64,000 nucleotides of DNA. Source: Bradysia coprophila. Taxonomy: Eukaryota; Arthropoda; Insecta; Diptera; Sciaridae. Position 1 is the stretch's first letter. Each line of letters starts with the position of its first letter. Positions 32,901 through 43,751 of this stretch are shown in pieces. The stretch spans positions 8,239,685 through 8,303,684 of the forward strand of contig NW_023503374.1 in the NCBI RefSeq assembly GCF_014529535.1, written 5' to 3'. A program made the position numbers and the translations under genes. The notes beneath the pieces are model-generated. The model saw only the letters and a program-made list of their open reading frames with translations, searched no databases and had not been told where the DNA came from.

Positions 32901-35900
32901 TTCGAGATAATGTTTTTTTTATCTCGTATGATGTGTGGTTCAAAGTCACTTTTGTATGATAAAGTTCATTGGGAGGCGTTTATTTTAGAGTGATCTTAAT
33001 GTGAACAATTTTCAAACAATTTGACAATTTATCTTGTGTTACGGTAATGTCCGTAGTCTTAAGCAAATGATAGTTCATTCGACTCTTCTTTCTCGGTTTT
33101 GTAATTTTGATAAATAATTCGTATGATCATCATGTCAGAGGGTAGTCAGAGGGAAACTCTATAGCAAAGTACAGAGTGGTTGTTGTTACCGGTCTAAAAG
33201 CTTAAGTGGTTCTTGAGAAAAGGTTCCGTATTCGTCTCTAATCGTTTAAGCAATTCTAATCGTCAACTTTCTTAACGATTACCTGACCGTTACCAATCTT
33301 GCGACCTCATTTCGTTTATTTTCAATGCATTGGCGTTTTTTACGGTAATTCACCAATTCTGTAAATCAATGTTTGTTGTACTGAGCTCAGTTTCTTTGCG
33401 TCATACAGTCAACTTAACACAGGCACTAGTATCATTCAGAAATTGACCCAGTTTAAGATTATATCTTTATAGTGCACAAAGACGAGTTGAATGTTGAATG
33501 AGTCACCTTTTCACGCACATAAAATTAAAAACTTTAGAAATTCCACATAGTCTTCGAAACTATTGCAATTCGACTACATCATGCCGTTTTCATAATCGTA
33601 AAAAGTCAATTAAACTTTCAAAAAGTTCTGCTCTAAAACATCCAGAGGGATTCTTTTGAAAAACAGCCTACCGAAATCGGACGCATTTTCCAGTGGACTT
33701 TCTTATCTGTGCCTAGAAAGGTATTCGACCCTAGAAGCCAAAACCACTTTCAAAAAAATTCTTCGAAGTTTGTGTGGCTGGTGAAAGGTGATCAAAAACC
33801 GAAAACTTGCACTTTTCTTACAAAAATTTCTCCAGTCACGCGAGCCAAAACTTCAACTGCACACATTTCAGTGTCGATGAATTTTAAACCCATAAGTATT
33901 ATTCGGCTCAATAGTACATGTGATTACCTTTCTAATGACACCCCACACGACCCTGTACGGCTCGAGTAACTGGAGAAATTTTTGTAAGAAAAGTGCCAGT
34001 TTTCGGTTTTTGATCACCTTTCACCAGCTACACAAACTTCGAAGAATTTTTTTGAAAGTGGTTTTGGCATCTAGGGTTGAATACCTTTCTAGGCACAGAT
34101 AAAGTCCACTGGAAAATGCGTTCGATTTCGGTAGGCTGTTTTTCAAAAGAATCCCTCCATTTGCCATCAAGTTCAAGCTCAAAGTTCAAATCCTACCAAT
34201 TCTACGCCTTTTCCGCAATTAATTAACTGTAGTATCAAGTTCATGAGGGACGTTCTAATTGATCAGTTCGTGATATAGTGAATACGATTGAAAAAGAGTA
34301 GAAAGTAATAAATTAACTGATAACAGGAGGTTAATCAGATAGCGGAGAGTGTTAACAATATTTTTATTATTAACGAGAAAATGATTTCGAAGTTTGTGTT
34401 CAACGCAGCGGGTAGTGGGTCTTTTAATGTTAAGAATTCGTTCTAAGTAAAATCAATTAAAACTAAACGGAAACCCAGAACTAATTAACGACCGAAGTCG
34501 TTAATTCATTAATTGACAATTGGACTAGACGTCTCGGTAAATCCCAAACTGCATTTGTTTTTCAAATCAACATCACATCAAATTAAGTAAACAAGTCGAC
34601 ATAATGCCACAAATTTGTTATTATAATTTTTAAAGGTGGCACTGTTTGTTGTGTTACCGCACAAGCGAATCCGTTCGCGAAGAGACCGTCAATCGGCATC
34701 TCTTCCATCAAACAATTCTAAAGCAAGCACAATGGCGCCGGGTGGACCAAGAGTTGTAAATAATTGTGAAGAGTGCTTACGATCACGTTCGTTCAATATG
34801 AAAGTGCTTCGTTGCAAAGACGATGCCATGGAAGAAGATGTTAATTTGAATAGCATAGTCGATGTGTATGCAAGTAAGTTTTCCAATTATAAATCTGAGA
34901 ATGTATTTCATGGCTAATTGATAAGGTTCATTGATATTGTTTAAGATAAATAAAGATTCTTCTGAAGAGTACCTGTTGTTGGTTTTCTACTAATAATCGG
35001 TGATAGCTGTTACTTCTGATAAGAGGATTTGCGTGTCACTTTTCCGTTTTATCATTTTTTCTCTCTTTCTCCAATTAAATGGAAACAAAGTTTAGCTGGT
35101 GCTTCACATGCAAGTATAGTGTTAAAGTGACGATTAGTTGAGTGATACTAGGCGTGAGAGCCATTGAGACCTTAGAGACCTTAGTACCGGAAAATACAAA
35201 AATTGAGAAGAATTAGATTAGACTTTTGTCTCCATTTAATAAATAGACAATTTGCTCAGATGATCCGGAGCAGTAGCTCCTCTTAGCTCCTCTTATGTAT
35301 TTTTAAGTTTTAAGTCAAAGTACTAATTGAGGGTTGCCTGAAGGAGGAACTCTCAAAAATTTGTACCACAAATTCAAATTCGTCTGTCCGGAAATTGGAT
35401 TTAAAAAAAATATATTCCATTTTCAATAACGAAAATTCCATCGGTCGGTATCACCTCTTTCTATAGTGGTTTACTCCTCAAGTTGTTGTTTTTTATTTGT
35501 TCGAAAATGTATCGTGCACCAACGAATTGATCTTTATTGTCTATGGAAATGATAGATATGTTGTCGGCTTCTGATTTCTCATATAAACCAAAACCATTTT
35601 TAGTGGTCGATTGTTCAATCTCACGTCATATTTACGAAACTTTCTACAGATATCAGCACGCACCTCTAAGCGCAACAAAGTATTTCTCAAAGTGCATACA
35701 AAATAAGTAAATAAAAGATCCGCATTCTGGTAAACCGTATCCGAGCTACAAGCTACAAGTCATTTAGACATCTTGAAACAAGTCTCTAGGAATCAACAAA
35801 GGATTAATTAGAAATTTAAAAACGTTTGTTCGATTCAGTGAAATGTATTTGAAAAAAGTAGTTTCAGCTACAACTGGAAACAAAATCAAGAAAAACAATG

Positions 35901-38900
35901 AATATTCAGTCCACTTATTTGCGTTGGCAAAGCAATAAATTAAATACAAGGTCACTGGTAGTGTCACCATTTAAAAAACTAAATGCAAGCAGCGTTCTAG
36001 ATTAAAATTTCACGCTAGCTTTATATGTTAAGTAACTGTATTGTTACTTAACGGTATTGTTACCAACAGCCGATTCATTGAATTACTTAACTTACTCGAA
36101 TCGTTTTCAATGCGCTTCTAGGTTTCATAAGAATGTATAGCATCTGGGAAGCGTGATGCTACAGAGCTTATACATTTTAAATCGCAATATTTCGGTGTTT
36201 CGGACCACTGATACTGAGAGACGTTTAGCTTGTCCAAGCCGCTCTTATACAGCATTTTTTTAATGGAAAGGTTAATACAGCTGGAACCTTAATGACAAGA
36301 CAATATCTTTATGAACATGATCTACTCAAGTAAATTGTATATGCGATGAGTGGACCAGCTGTTAAAGCTGCTGAAGCAAACGAAGAAACAAATTTGGTTG
36401 ACATTAACTGTACTTAGCAGCACAAAATTTTGTTTGTTATATTTTTATGAATGGAAGTCAAAGGGTTATTACGTACAACAAAATCGCTGAACGTCCAGAA
36501 CTGTACCATGCATTTTATATGTCGTCACTAACGACAACGAATATTCTATAATTATCACTTGATCGACTTAAAATATTTGTTTATGCAAAATACTGCGAAC
36601 AAACAAATTACAATAACAAATTTTCTTTTTTTTGTTTTTGTCTTTTAGCAATGCCTTGGTTTGGCATGGACATAGGCGGCACATTAACAAAATTAGTATA
36701 TTTCGAACCAAAGGATATTACACCAGACGAATTGGATCAGGAAGCGGAAATCCTGCGAAACATTCGCCGATATTTGACAAAGAACTCTGCGTATGGTAAA
36801 ACAGGGCATAGGGACACACATCTTCAGGTGGGTTCAAGAAATAAACAAAATCTGAAATATTGTAGTTTTGTCACAGTTGAAATTCAATTAAAGTGAAAAT
36901 TAATGTTAAGGTTCAACGACATTCATTTTCCCGATAAATTGTAATCTAAGTCATACCCGGTCAATATTGCCGAATATTATTCATTAAAATGACCTTACCT
37001 TTAATAAATAATAAATCGCTGAATTTAATTTATTTTTCAACACATTTCGTCGTAATAATACAAATTTCATTAGACAGCTCAATTGCAAACATGAATTTAT
37101 TGCAAAACAAAATTGTTTCACAACAAATTTTCCACCATTAAAAATGTGTTGAACGTTGTTTATAATCGAGAATTTGCATTTGGGCAATATAATATTTAAT
37201 AAATCAGCAACAATCTAGCAATAACGTAACGAACATCAGTTTATAATACGAAAAAACGTTTAACAACATCCTATAAAATGATAATGTCAAGTGCAACGAA
37301 ATACAGTGAACTCTATGTTTGCATACATTAGCGGTTTTTACGCACCAACAAAACCGTATTCAATTTACGTAACAACTGCGTCAATAATCTTGATAATTTA
37401 TAGCTCTCCTGCCAATATCAGTCGCAAAATGTTCAATTGATCTATGGTGCATCACTGATTCTATAAAAATTAATGCCACGTTTAGTACAGTTGCACCGCT
37501 TTCAATTTGATTTTTACGTAATTCAAATCTTTTTTAGAATAAATTTTCCACTTAGGTCAATGTCAGAATTTCCGTTGTGCGAATGACGAAAATACCTGGT
37601 TATTTTCCTGAATGATTGATCTATCACGGGTACAAAACACGTAATCCAGGGCTCCTTTGAGAAACTCACAGATTCACATAAAAATTTACTTCCACAAACT
37701 TTCCATGATTTCGTTCATTGTAAACGAGTGGCAGGTACTTCCTTATTGCTTTGAAAATCCATTCGGAATTGAAGATCCTCAAACTGATAAAAAATCCAAA
37801 GGAATTTAAATCCTTAAAAAAATGAAAGAAAACGACATCCTTGAATGCAAACGCTCTTGGAAAATCCTTGTCTTCCTGTGTTTTCACGGTGAACTTTACT
37901 TTGGAAGCTCTACAAAAGTCTTCATGACAGGTTGTGCAACCTCTAAAACAATATTATCCGTTTTTGGGACAACGTAGGAGACTTCCACGTTCACACTAAT
38001 ATTAAATACAATTTCAACAGATGGACGATATAACAATACGCGGGCGACGTGGATCATTGCATTGCATCCGCTTTCCGACGTCAGAGATGGTAAACTTTTT
38101 ATTATTGGCCAAGTCGAAAGGTATGGCCGAATTAGTGACAACGGTTTGTGCGACTGGCGGCGGAGCATTCAAATTTGAAAAGGAATTCAAAGAGGTTGGT
38201 GACGTTGTATTGCATTCATTTGTTGGACAATTCAAATGTGATAGAAAAACGAAATTTTTGCAGGAAGTCAATATGAGATTAGCAAAGTTTGATGAATTGG
38301 ATGCTTTGATCAAAGGAATACTATTCGCTGAGACACACAATCCAACCGAATGCTATTACTTTGAGAATGCTAGTAGTGTATCATGTATTTCGTAAGTCTT
38401 AATGCCAGAACTATTGAGTCCTTCTTCAATCTGTTCAATCTAAATCTGAATTTTGTCGCATTTTTACAGAAAAGGCGAAAAGAAAGTGTACGATTTCTCG
38501 CAACCATATCCATTTATTTTAGTAAACGTTGGTTCTGGTGTGTCGGTGTTAGCGGTTTGGGGACCCGACCATTACAAACGAATATCAGGCACAAGGTAAA
38601 ACTTCGATTGATTCTATTATAATCGGAAAAATGAAACTCCATCCACCACAATCATGCTCCTTTTGGATTACAGTTTGGGCGGCGGAACATTCCTTGGTTT
38701 GTGTTGCCTTCTAACCGGCTGTGAGTCGTTCGAGGAAGCGGTACAATTGGCAACGGAGGGCGATCACACAAAAGTAGATAAATTAGTGCGAGACATATAC
38801 GGTGGCGATTATGAGCGATTCGGGTTACCGGGCGAGTTAGTTGCAGCTAGGTAAGGAAATATATGCATTGTACGCGACACTGTAGCATATGTAGAACTAA

Positions 38901-40128
38901 ACACTGTAGCATTCCGTAGAAAGTTGTATCATGCTGCCTAGAAATCCTAAAGCGATATCAAAAGTCCTGCCATGAAAAAATTCTGTACAAAAATGTCGTC
39001 TAATTGAAAATCAACCTGGACAAGTAACGTTTCTGTTGGTTGAAATATGCTCCAACTGAAGGGATTTGAGCCGTGTCGTTTCCCCCAAGAAACATACAGG
39101 AGACATCCATGAACCATGTTAGCATTTTTCTTGAATTTTCGAGCCCCCCCACCGTAGAACCAACACTTTTACACTAGAGTTAAAACGTTTCCTTCCCCCT
39201 AGTGCTGATGTGGTTTATGTCCTCTACACATTAGCAAAGCTTAACAAAGTTGATTTCAAACCCAATAGCACCGATACTCTCTGCAGATCTAGATCTAAAT
39301 TCTCGTAGTGGTCTAGTGAATTTGTCATTGAGAGAGTCGAATTTTCGGTGAGGTAGCGCCCAATCCGCAATATTTTGTCGCTTCGTACGTCAATGCTAAG
39401 AAACCCTTTTTAAGCTAAAGATTAATAAATTTCCAATTTTTGTGTTCTTTTTCATTTAGTTTCGGTCAAATGAATTCAAAAGACAGGCAAGGAAGTGTAT
39501 CCAGAGCTGATTTAGCCAATGCAACATTAGTCACCATTACAAACAATATTGGATCGATAGCAAAAATGTGTGCCATCAATGAGAAAATTGAAAAGGTATG
39601 TACTGTACTGTTGTAACGTGCACGTTGTATGGGAAATAGTCGAAAGGAAGACAGTACTGAAATGTTCAAAATCCTTTTGATATCAAGAAATTGTTATGAT
39701 TAAGGACCACATCGCATAGTCCTTCACCACAAAATGGTGTATGTTCGTTCAGCTTAATGCCTACTTTGTCATAAATCACCTTAGGTTTTGTGTCGCTATA
39801 AAGTAAAGGATCGCGATCCTTATTCATATATTTCAGTGTAATCTTTCTTACTATAGTTCCTTGGCCATTGGTACTGAAATCTAACTAAACTTTCAATCGA
39901 TTGCAGGTGGTGTTCGTTGGCAATTTCCTTCGCGTCAATCCAATTTCAATGAAACTGTTGGCCTATGCAATGGACTACTGGTCCAAGGGTACACTAAAGG
40001 CGTTGTTTTTAGAACATGAAGGATACTTCGGCGCTATGGGTTGTTTATGTCAATTCAACAATGAAATTAGTTGCACCGAGACTGAGACAACACAAACGAA
40101 TTTCGAAAACGGTGATTGTGTAATTTAG
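29999..40128 (+). CDS. fbl: Pantothenate kinase (type II, eukaryotic), fumble orthologue
   Basis: Catalyses ATP-dependent phosphorylation of pantothenate, the first and rate-setting step of coenzyme A synthesis. Exons for the short isoform: 29999-30020 (MAVDGIQ), 36649-36827, 38021-38194, 38264-38391, 38470-38595, 38674-38850, 39460-39595, 39907-40128; phases agree and give 387 residues. An alternative first exon (34732-34873) gives 427. Seen: [20 protein letters not shown] (nucleotide-binding start), [28 protein letters not shown] with the catalytic-region Glu, [75 protein letters not shown] and [12 protein letters not shown]. The core is very close to animal PANK enzymes, with a Thr/Glu-rich C-terminal extension. 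The first intron is 6.6 kb for the short isoform. Intact. Confidence 0.96.
31057..31100. mobile_element. 44-bp hAT micro-MITE with 8-bp target duplication
   Basis: CAGGGCCTATTTTTGA at the left and its near-complement ending GGCTCTG at the right, almost nothing between, flanked by the direct repeat ATTTGGAA (31049-31056 and 31101-31108). Same ends as the 171-bp element at 20402-20572. It sits in the first pantothenate kinase intron. Confidence 0.9.
33644..34157. repeat. Foldback element in the pantothenate kinase intron, arms about 190 bp
   Basis: 33644-33836 (AGAGGGATTCTTTTGAAAAA, ACTTTCAAAAAAATTCTTCG, TTACAAAAATTTCTCCAGT) is the inverse of 33967-34157 with scattered differences; the spacer is about 130 bp. 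Open frames over it are incidental. Confidence 0.9.
34732..34873 (+). CDS. fbl: Alternative first coding exon of pantothenate kinase
   Basis: Open frame from ATG 34732 to a donor A|GTAAGT at 34874, phase 1, the same phase as the first exon at 29999-30020. Both can therefore splice to the acceptor at 36648 and keep the [10 protein letters not shown] frame. It encodes an Arg/Cys-containing N-terminal extension ([20 protein letters not shown], then an acidic stretch). The frame is open upstream to an acceptor-like TTTTTAAAG at 34627-34635. If the 29999 exon were spliced to that acceptor, the joined frame would hit a stop, so the two starts look mutually exclusive. Vertebrate and fly PANK genes are known to vary their N-termini, which control localisation. 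Confidence 0.75.
34930..36640. other. Pantothenate kinase intronic DNA
   Basis: No exon, repeat or RNA gene recognised; short open frames are not convincing. The same holds for the intron stretches 30030-31050, 31110-33640 and 36830-38010. Confidence 0.5.
38195..38263 (+). other. fbl: 69-nt intron that stays open in frame (possible retained intron)
   Basis: GT-AG intron between pantothenate kinase exons FEKEFKE and EVNMRLAKF. Its length is a multiple of three and it contains no stop in the gene frame, so retention would add 23 residues. Family alignment favours removal. Confidence 0.6.
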
Positions 40129-40430
40129 TAAATGGTTTTGTGACTACGTACAAACGGACATCATTGTGTTACATAGATTTTGCGTGAATCAACGACGTTT
40201 CGAACAAGAAAACCAGAGAACTTTTGTGTTGCTGACAATTTTGTTGTATAAATTTTTAAATTATGCGCGGTGCTTATATTGACAAAGTGCTTAAACACGA
40301 TTTGACGTTCCGCAAAACGATGTTGGGCGGGCATTTTAGATAGATAAAACAGTAGAATGGGTTGGGTGTAATATTTTTTAAGTACAAGATTGTATAGTTA
40401 AGTGAACAAACAAAACGAATTTTTTTTCTA

Positions 40431-40436
40431 AATAAA
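40431..40436 (+). terminator. Poly(A) signal of pantothenate kinase
   Basis: AATAAA about 300 nt after the stop at 40126-40128. Confidence 0.5.
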
Positions 40437-41097
40437 GAGAAAAGTTTTTTTTTACAACAAAATGTGACGCAAGCAAACATCTTACTACTTTTACTCTTTA
40501 CTAGTTTATGCTAAACGCAGCCAAGTGATATACTTTTGTGAAAAGGAATCTAAAATTTTATTTTTTGTATTGACGAGAGAGAAAGAGAGAAGAAACAACA
40601 TCAAAGGCTTCACAGACACACACGAAAAATAAAAATGTGATGATGTCGGTTAAATCAGGCATTTTTCTTTCATTTGGAATAATCCGCGACTTTCACCAGA
40701 CTGTGAAAAACGATTTCCGTCTCCACTCCCTAATGGACCGAGAGCCTGGCACCTGGTTACAAACTAGCATCAAATGAGGCGAGGAGAACCTTTACCCTAT
40801 TGGTCCCCAATGTAGAATGCAATTTGTATTCTGGTAGTTCCAGACAAGAGTCAAATCTTCAACCTTTCTCCCCGACAAACCTTTCAATCAAAATTTCATT
40901 CGCATTTTTAGAGAGCACTGAGAGCTTACCTGTTTAAATTCGCTAAGTATGAGCTCTGCATGAGTGGATATCTTAAAAAAGCGCGAGCCATCATGATCAC
41001 TCACTCCATTTTTACAACCCCATTCGTAGACCGATTAAAATCTCTGGACTTTTGGACTATAATAAGTGGTGAGGTTGAAACAATCTTTCCTGTTTCT

Positions 41098-41599
41098 GAA
41101 CAACATTTTGTGCAGAGGTCTTCGATCAGCCAATATCCCAGCAAGACTCGAACCGCAAATTTTCAGAGACAGTGGAAAAAGAGCAGATGGCGTTACTTTG
41201 GTCCCATGGTACAATGGTAAAATGCTCGTATGGGATGCTACGATAAGAGATACGCTCGCGCCTTCATACGTACATTCATCATCGTTAAGAACTGGCAGTG
41301 TGGCGCGACGAGGAGCAACAGAAAAATGTAATGACTACAAAAAAATCGTTGAAGATACTTACATCTTTTTACCTTTTTCATGTGAAACACTGGGACCATG
41401 GTGCGCGGAGGCTTTGGACTTTATTGTAAAATTGGGAAATCTTCTTAAAATGTCAACAGGAGAACCACGATCAACGCAATATATGACGCAACGCATAAGC
41501 CTCGCAATACAAAGGACAAATGCTGCCCGTATAATGGGAACATTTGTAAACGATGAACAGTTGGATGAAATATTTTATATTTTATCAAACGATGTTTAA
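41098..41599 (+). pseudogene. 5'-truncated non-LTR retroelement, C-terminal nuclease-like domain
   Basis: Open to the natural stop: NNILCRGLRSANIPARLEP, GKRADGVTLVPW, KMLVWDATIRDTLAPSY, CETLGPWCAEALDF, QRISLAIQRTNAARIMGTF. It is nearly identical to 58706-59208 of the longer copy, which carries a CxC...HGLSC zinc-knuckle just upstream; this copy starts in the middle, as LINE-type elements often do after incomplete reverse transcription. The (R/K)xDG...PW...WDxT pattern resembles a PD-(D/E)xK-type (restriction-like) endonuclease, though the family is not certain. Immediately followed by the 1.6-kb palindrome. No start of its own. Confidence 0.75.
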
Positions 41600-41650
41600 T
41601 TTTAAGTTTGTTTTGTTTGATTTTATTAAAAAGTAAATCAATTCTTTCCT

Positions 41651-43261
41651 GGGAGATGCGGGAAATCGGAAACAAAACTACATTTTTTATTTACATCTTT
41701 AAAAAAAAAATTCTATTTAAAATCGCTTGATAAGATTTTAGTGCAGACAATTGAGTCGTACAACTTTACTATTGCATAGAAAAATAGGTCAGCATCCTCT
41801 TAAATTTTTTGTGTAACAGTAACTTATTAACCGTACGAAGAAACACCTTTGGATTTTTGGCTAAGACATGAAGAATCGATTTTTTTAACTGTGAAAATTC
41901 TATGTCTCCAGTTTCGTGGCTGATCACAATGTGAATGTGAGATACTCTCAGAGTTCTACAACAACCAAATACAAAGTATACAGTAGAAGGTTCCAAAAAT
42001 AACCAAATAAAATTGTACCAAGTCATACAAATCGAAACACTCCGATCCGAAACATGTTTCGAAGACTCTGCAGAATTCTGTGAATCTTGGAGACAGTGAT
42101 ACCGTACATCAAATGCAATGGAAGCGAAGGGAAAATGAATTTTGCCTGGTTTATGGTCCTCATAGACAGAGGACCTCGGCATTGCACGATATTTGTTTCT
42201 AAATTTGGTCACCCATGTCAAAAATGGTCTAAAATATCAGTCGATACTTTCCAGAATCTGGAAATAATCTGCAATTCTGGAAAAATTGGTCACTTACATC
42301 AAACGCAATGGAGGCGAAACGAAATTTAATTTTGTCTGGTTTATGGCATACATAGACAGAGAACCTGGGCATTGCACGATATTTATTCCAAAACAGGGTC
42401 ACCCATATCAAAAATAGCGTGAAAAATGGGTAAATAAACCGTCGTTACCGTGCAATATTGCACGGTATCGACTGATTTCAAACTAATATTTCGACTTATT
42501 TTTGATATGGGTGACCCTGTTTTGGAATAAATATCGTGCAATGCCCAGGTCCTCTGTCTATGTATGCCATAAACCAGACAAAATTAAATTTCGTTTCGCC
42601 TCCATTGCGTTTGATGTAAGTGACCAATTTTTCCAGAATTGCAGATTATTTCCAGATTCTGGAAAGTATCGACTGATATTTTAGACCATTTTTGACATGG
42701 GTGACCAAATTTAGAAACAAATATCGTGCAATGCCGAGGTCCTCTGTCTATGAGGACCATAAACCAGGCAAAATTCATTTTCCCTTCGCTTCCATTGCAT
42801 TTGATGTACGGTATCACTGTCTCCAAGATTCACAGAATTCTGCAGAGTCTTCGAAACATGTTTCGGATCGGAGTGTTTCGATTTGTATGACTTGGTACAA
42901 TTTTATTTGGTTATTTTTGGAACCTTCTACTGTATACTTTGTATTTGGTTGTTGTAGAACTCTGAGAGTATCTCACATTCACATTGTGATCAGCCATGAA
43001 ACTGGAGACATAGAATTTTCACAGTTAAAAAAATCGATTCTTCATGTCTTAGCCAAAAATCCAAAGGTGTTTCTTCGTACGGTTAATAAGTTACTGTTAC
43101 ACAAAAAATTTAAGAGGATGCTGACCTATTTTTCTATGCAATAGTAAAGTTGTACGACTCAATTGTCTGCACTAAAATCTTATCTAGCGATTTTAAATAG
43201 AATTTTTTTTTAAAGATGTAAATAAAAAATGTAGTTTTGTTTCTGATTTCCCGCATCTCCC
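41651..43261. repeat. 1.6-kb almost perfect palindrome
   Basis: Left arm 41651-42417 and right arm about 42495-43261 are reverse complements with only a handful of differences (for example one A/G near 42360, one G/A near 41916, one A-run length difference). Translated frames of the two arms are identical over 150 codons. The centre is the 22-bp perfect palindrome around 42446-42467 (ACCGTGCAATATTGCACGGT); only about 25 bases on each side of it are diverged. Ends are GGGAGATGCGGGAAATC and its complement. Each arm contains two degenerate 190-bp direct repeats (CATCAAAYGCAATGGARGCGAA at 42107 and 42297). No recognisable protein. Confidence 0.95.
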
Positions 43262-43751
43262 TGTTAAAGATTATGGCAGTGCGTATAGTTGAACAGTACC
43301 TAATGACGACAGGTAATAGCACATTTACCTCAATGTTGAGACACATATTGTCTTTGCTTCACATAATTTTCCTTTCCATAAAGCACATTCTTACTAGAAA
43401 ATTTAGCCTCACACTCTGACAAGTAAATCTGTAATATCGAATCTATTACTTCTTTTGTTGTGAGCATTCCAACAGATTCTCAAAACATCTTTTACTTCAT
43501 TAGTTGACGTCTCCACCCGTAAATAGTCAGCAAACAGGTGAGTAGTACTTATTATCGACAAGCTGGTATTTCGACTTAACGCGCCAAAATTCGAACAACA
43601 GCGAAACACTATTAAAGGCTATCAACAGTTGAAACTATCTTCAATCATCTGTTTTTCTCTCCCTGACGAATTCTCTCTTTCTTCATGATAAGTGACAGTA
43701 AATATGTCAAATTGTGCAGTTCTTTAAGACGAAAATTATGTGTATCGTAAA

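Noticed and set aside
41769..43144. Identical 150-codon frames in both arms of the palindrome, suggesting a conserved protein
   Set aside because: Their identity follows from the arms being the same DNA; the translated protein shows no domain or codon bias and the neighbouring frames are equally open.
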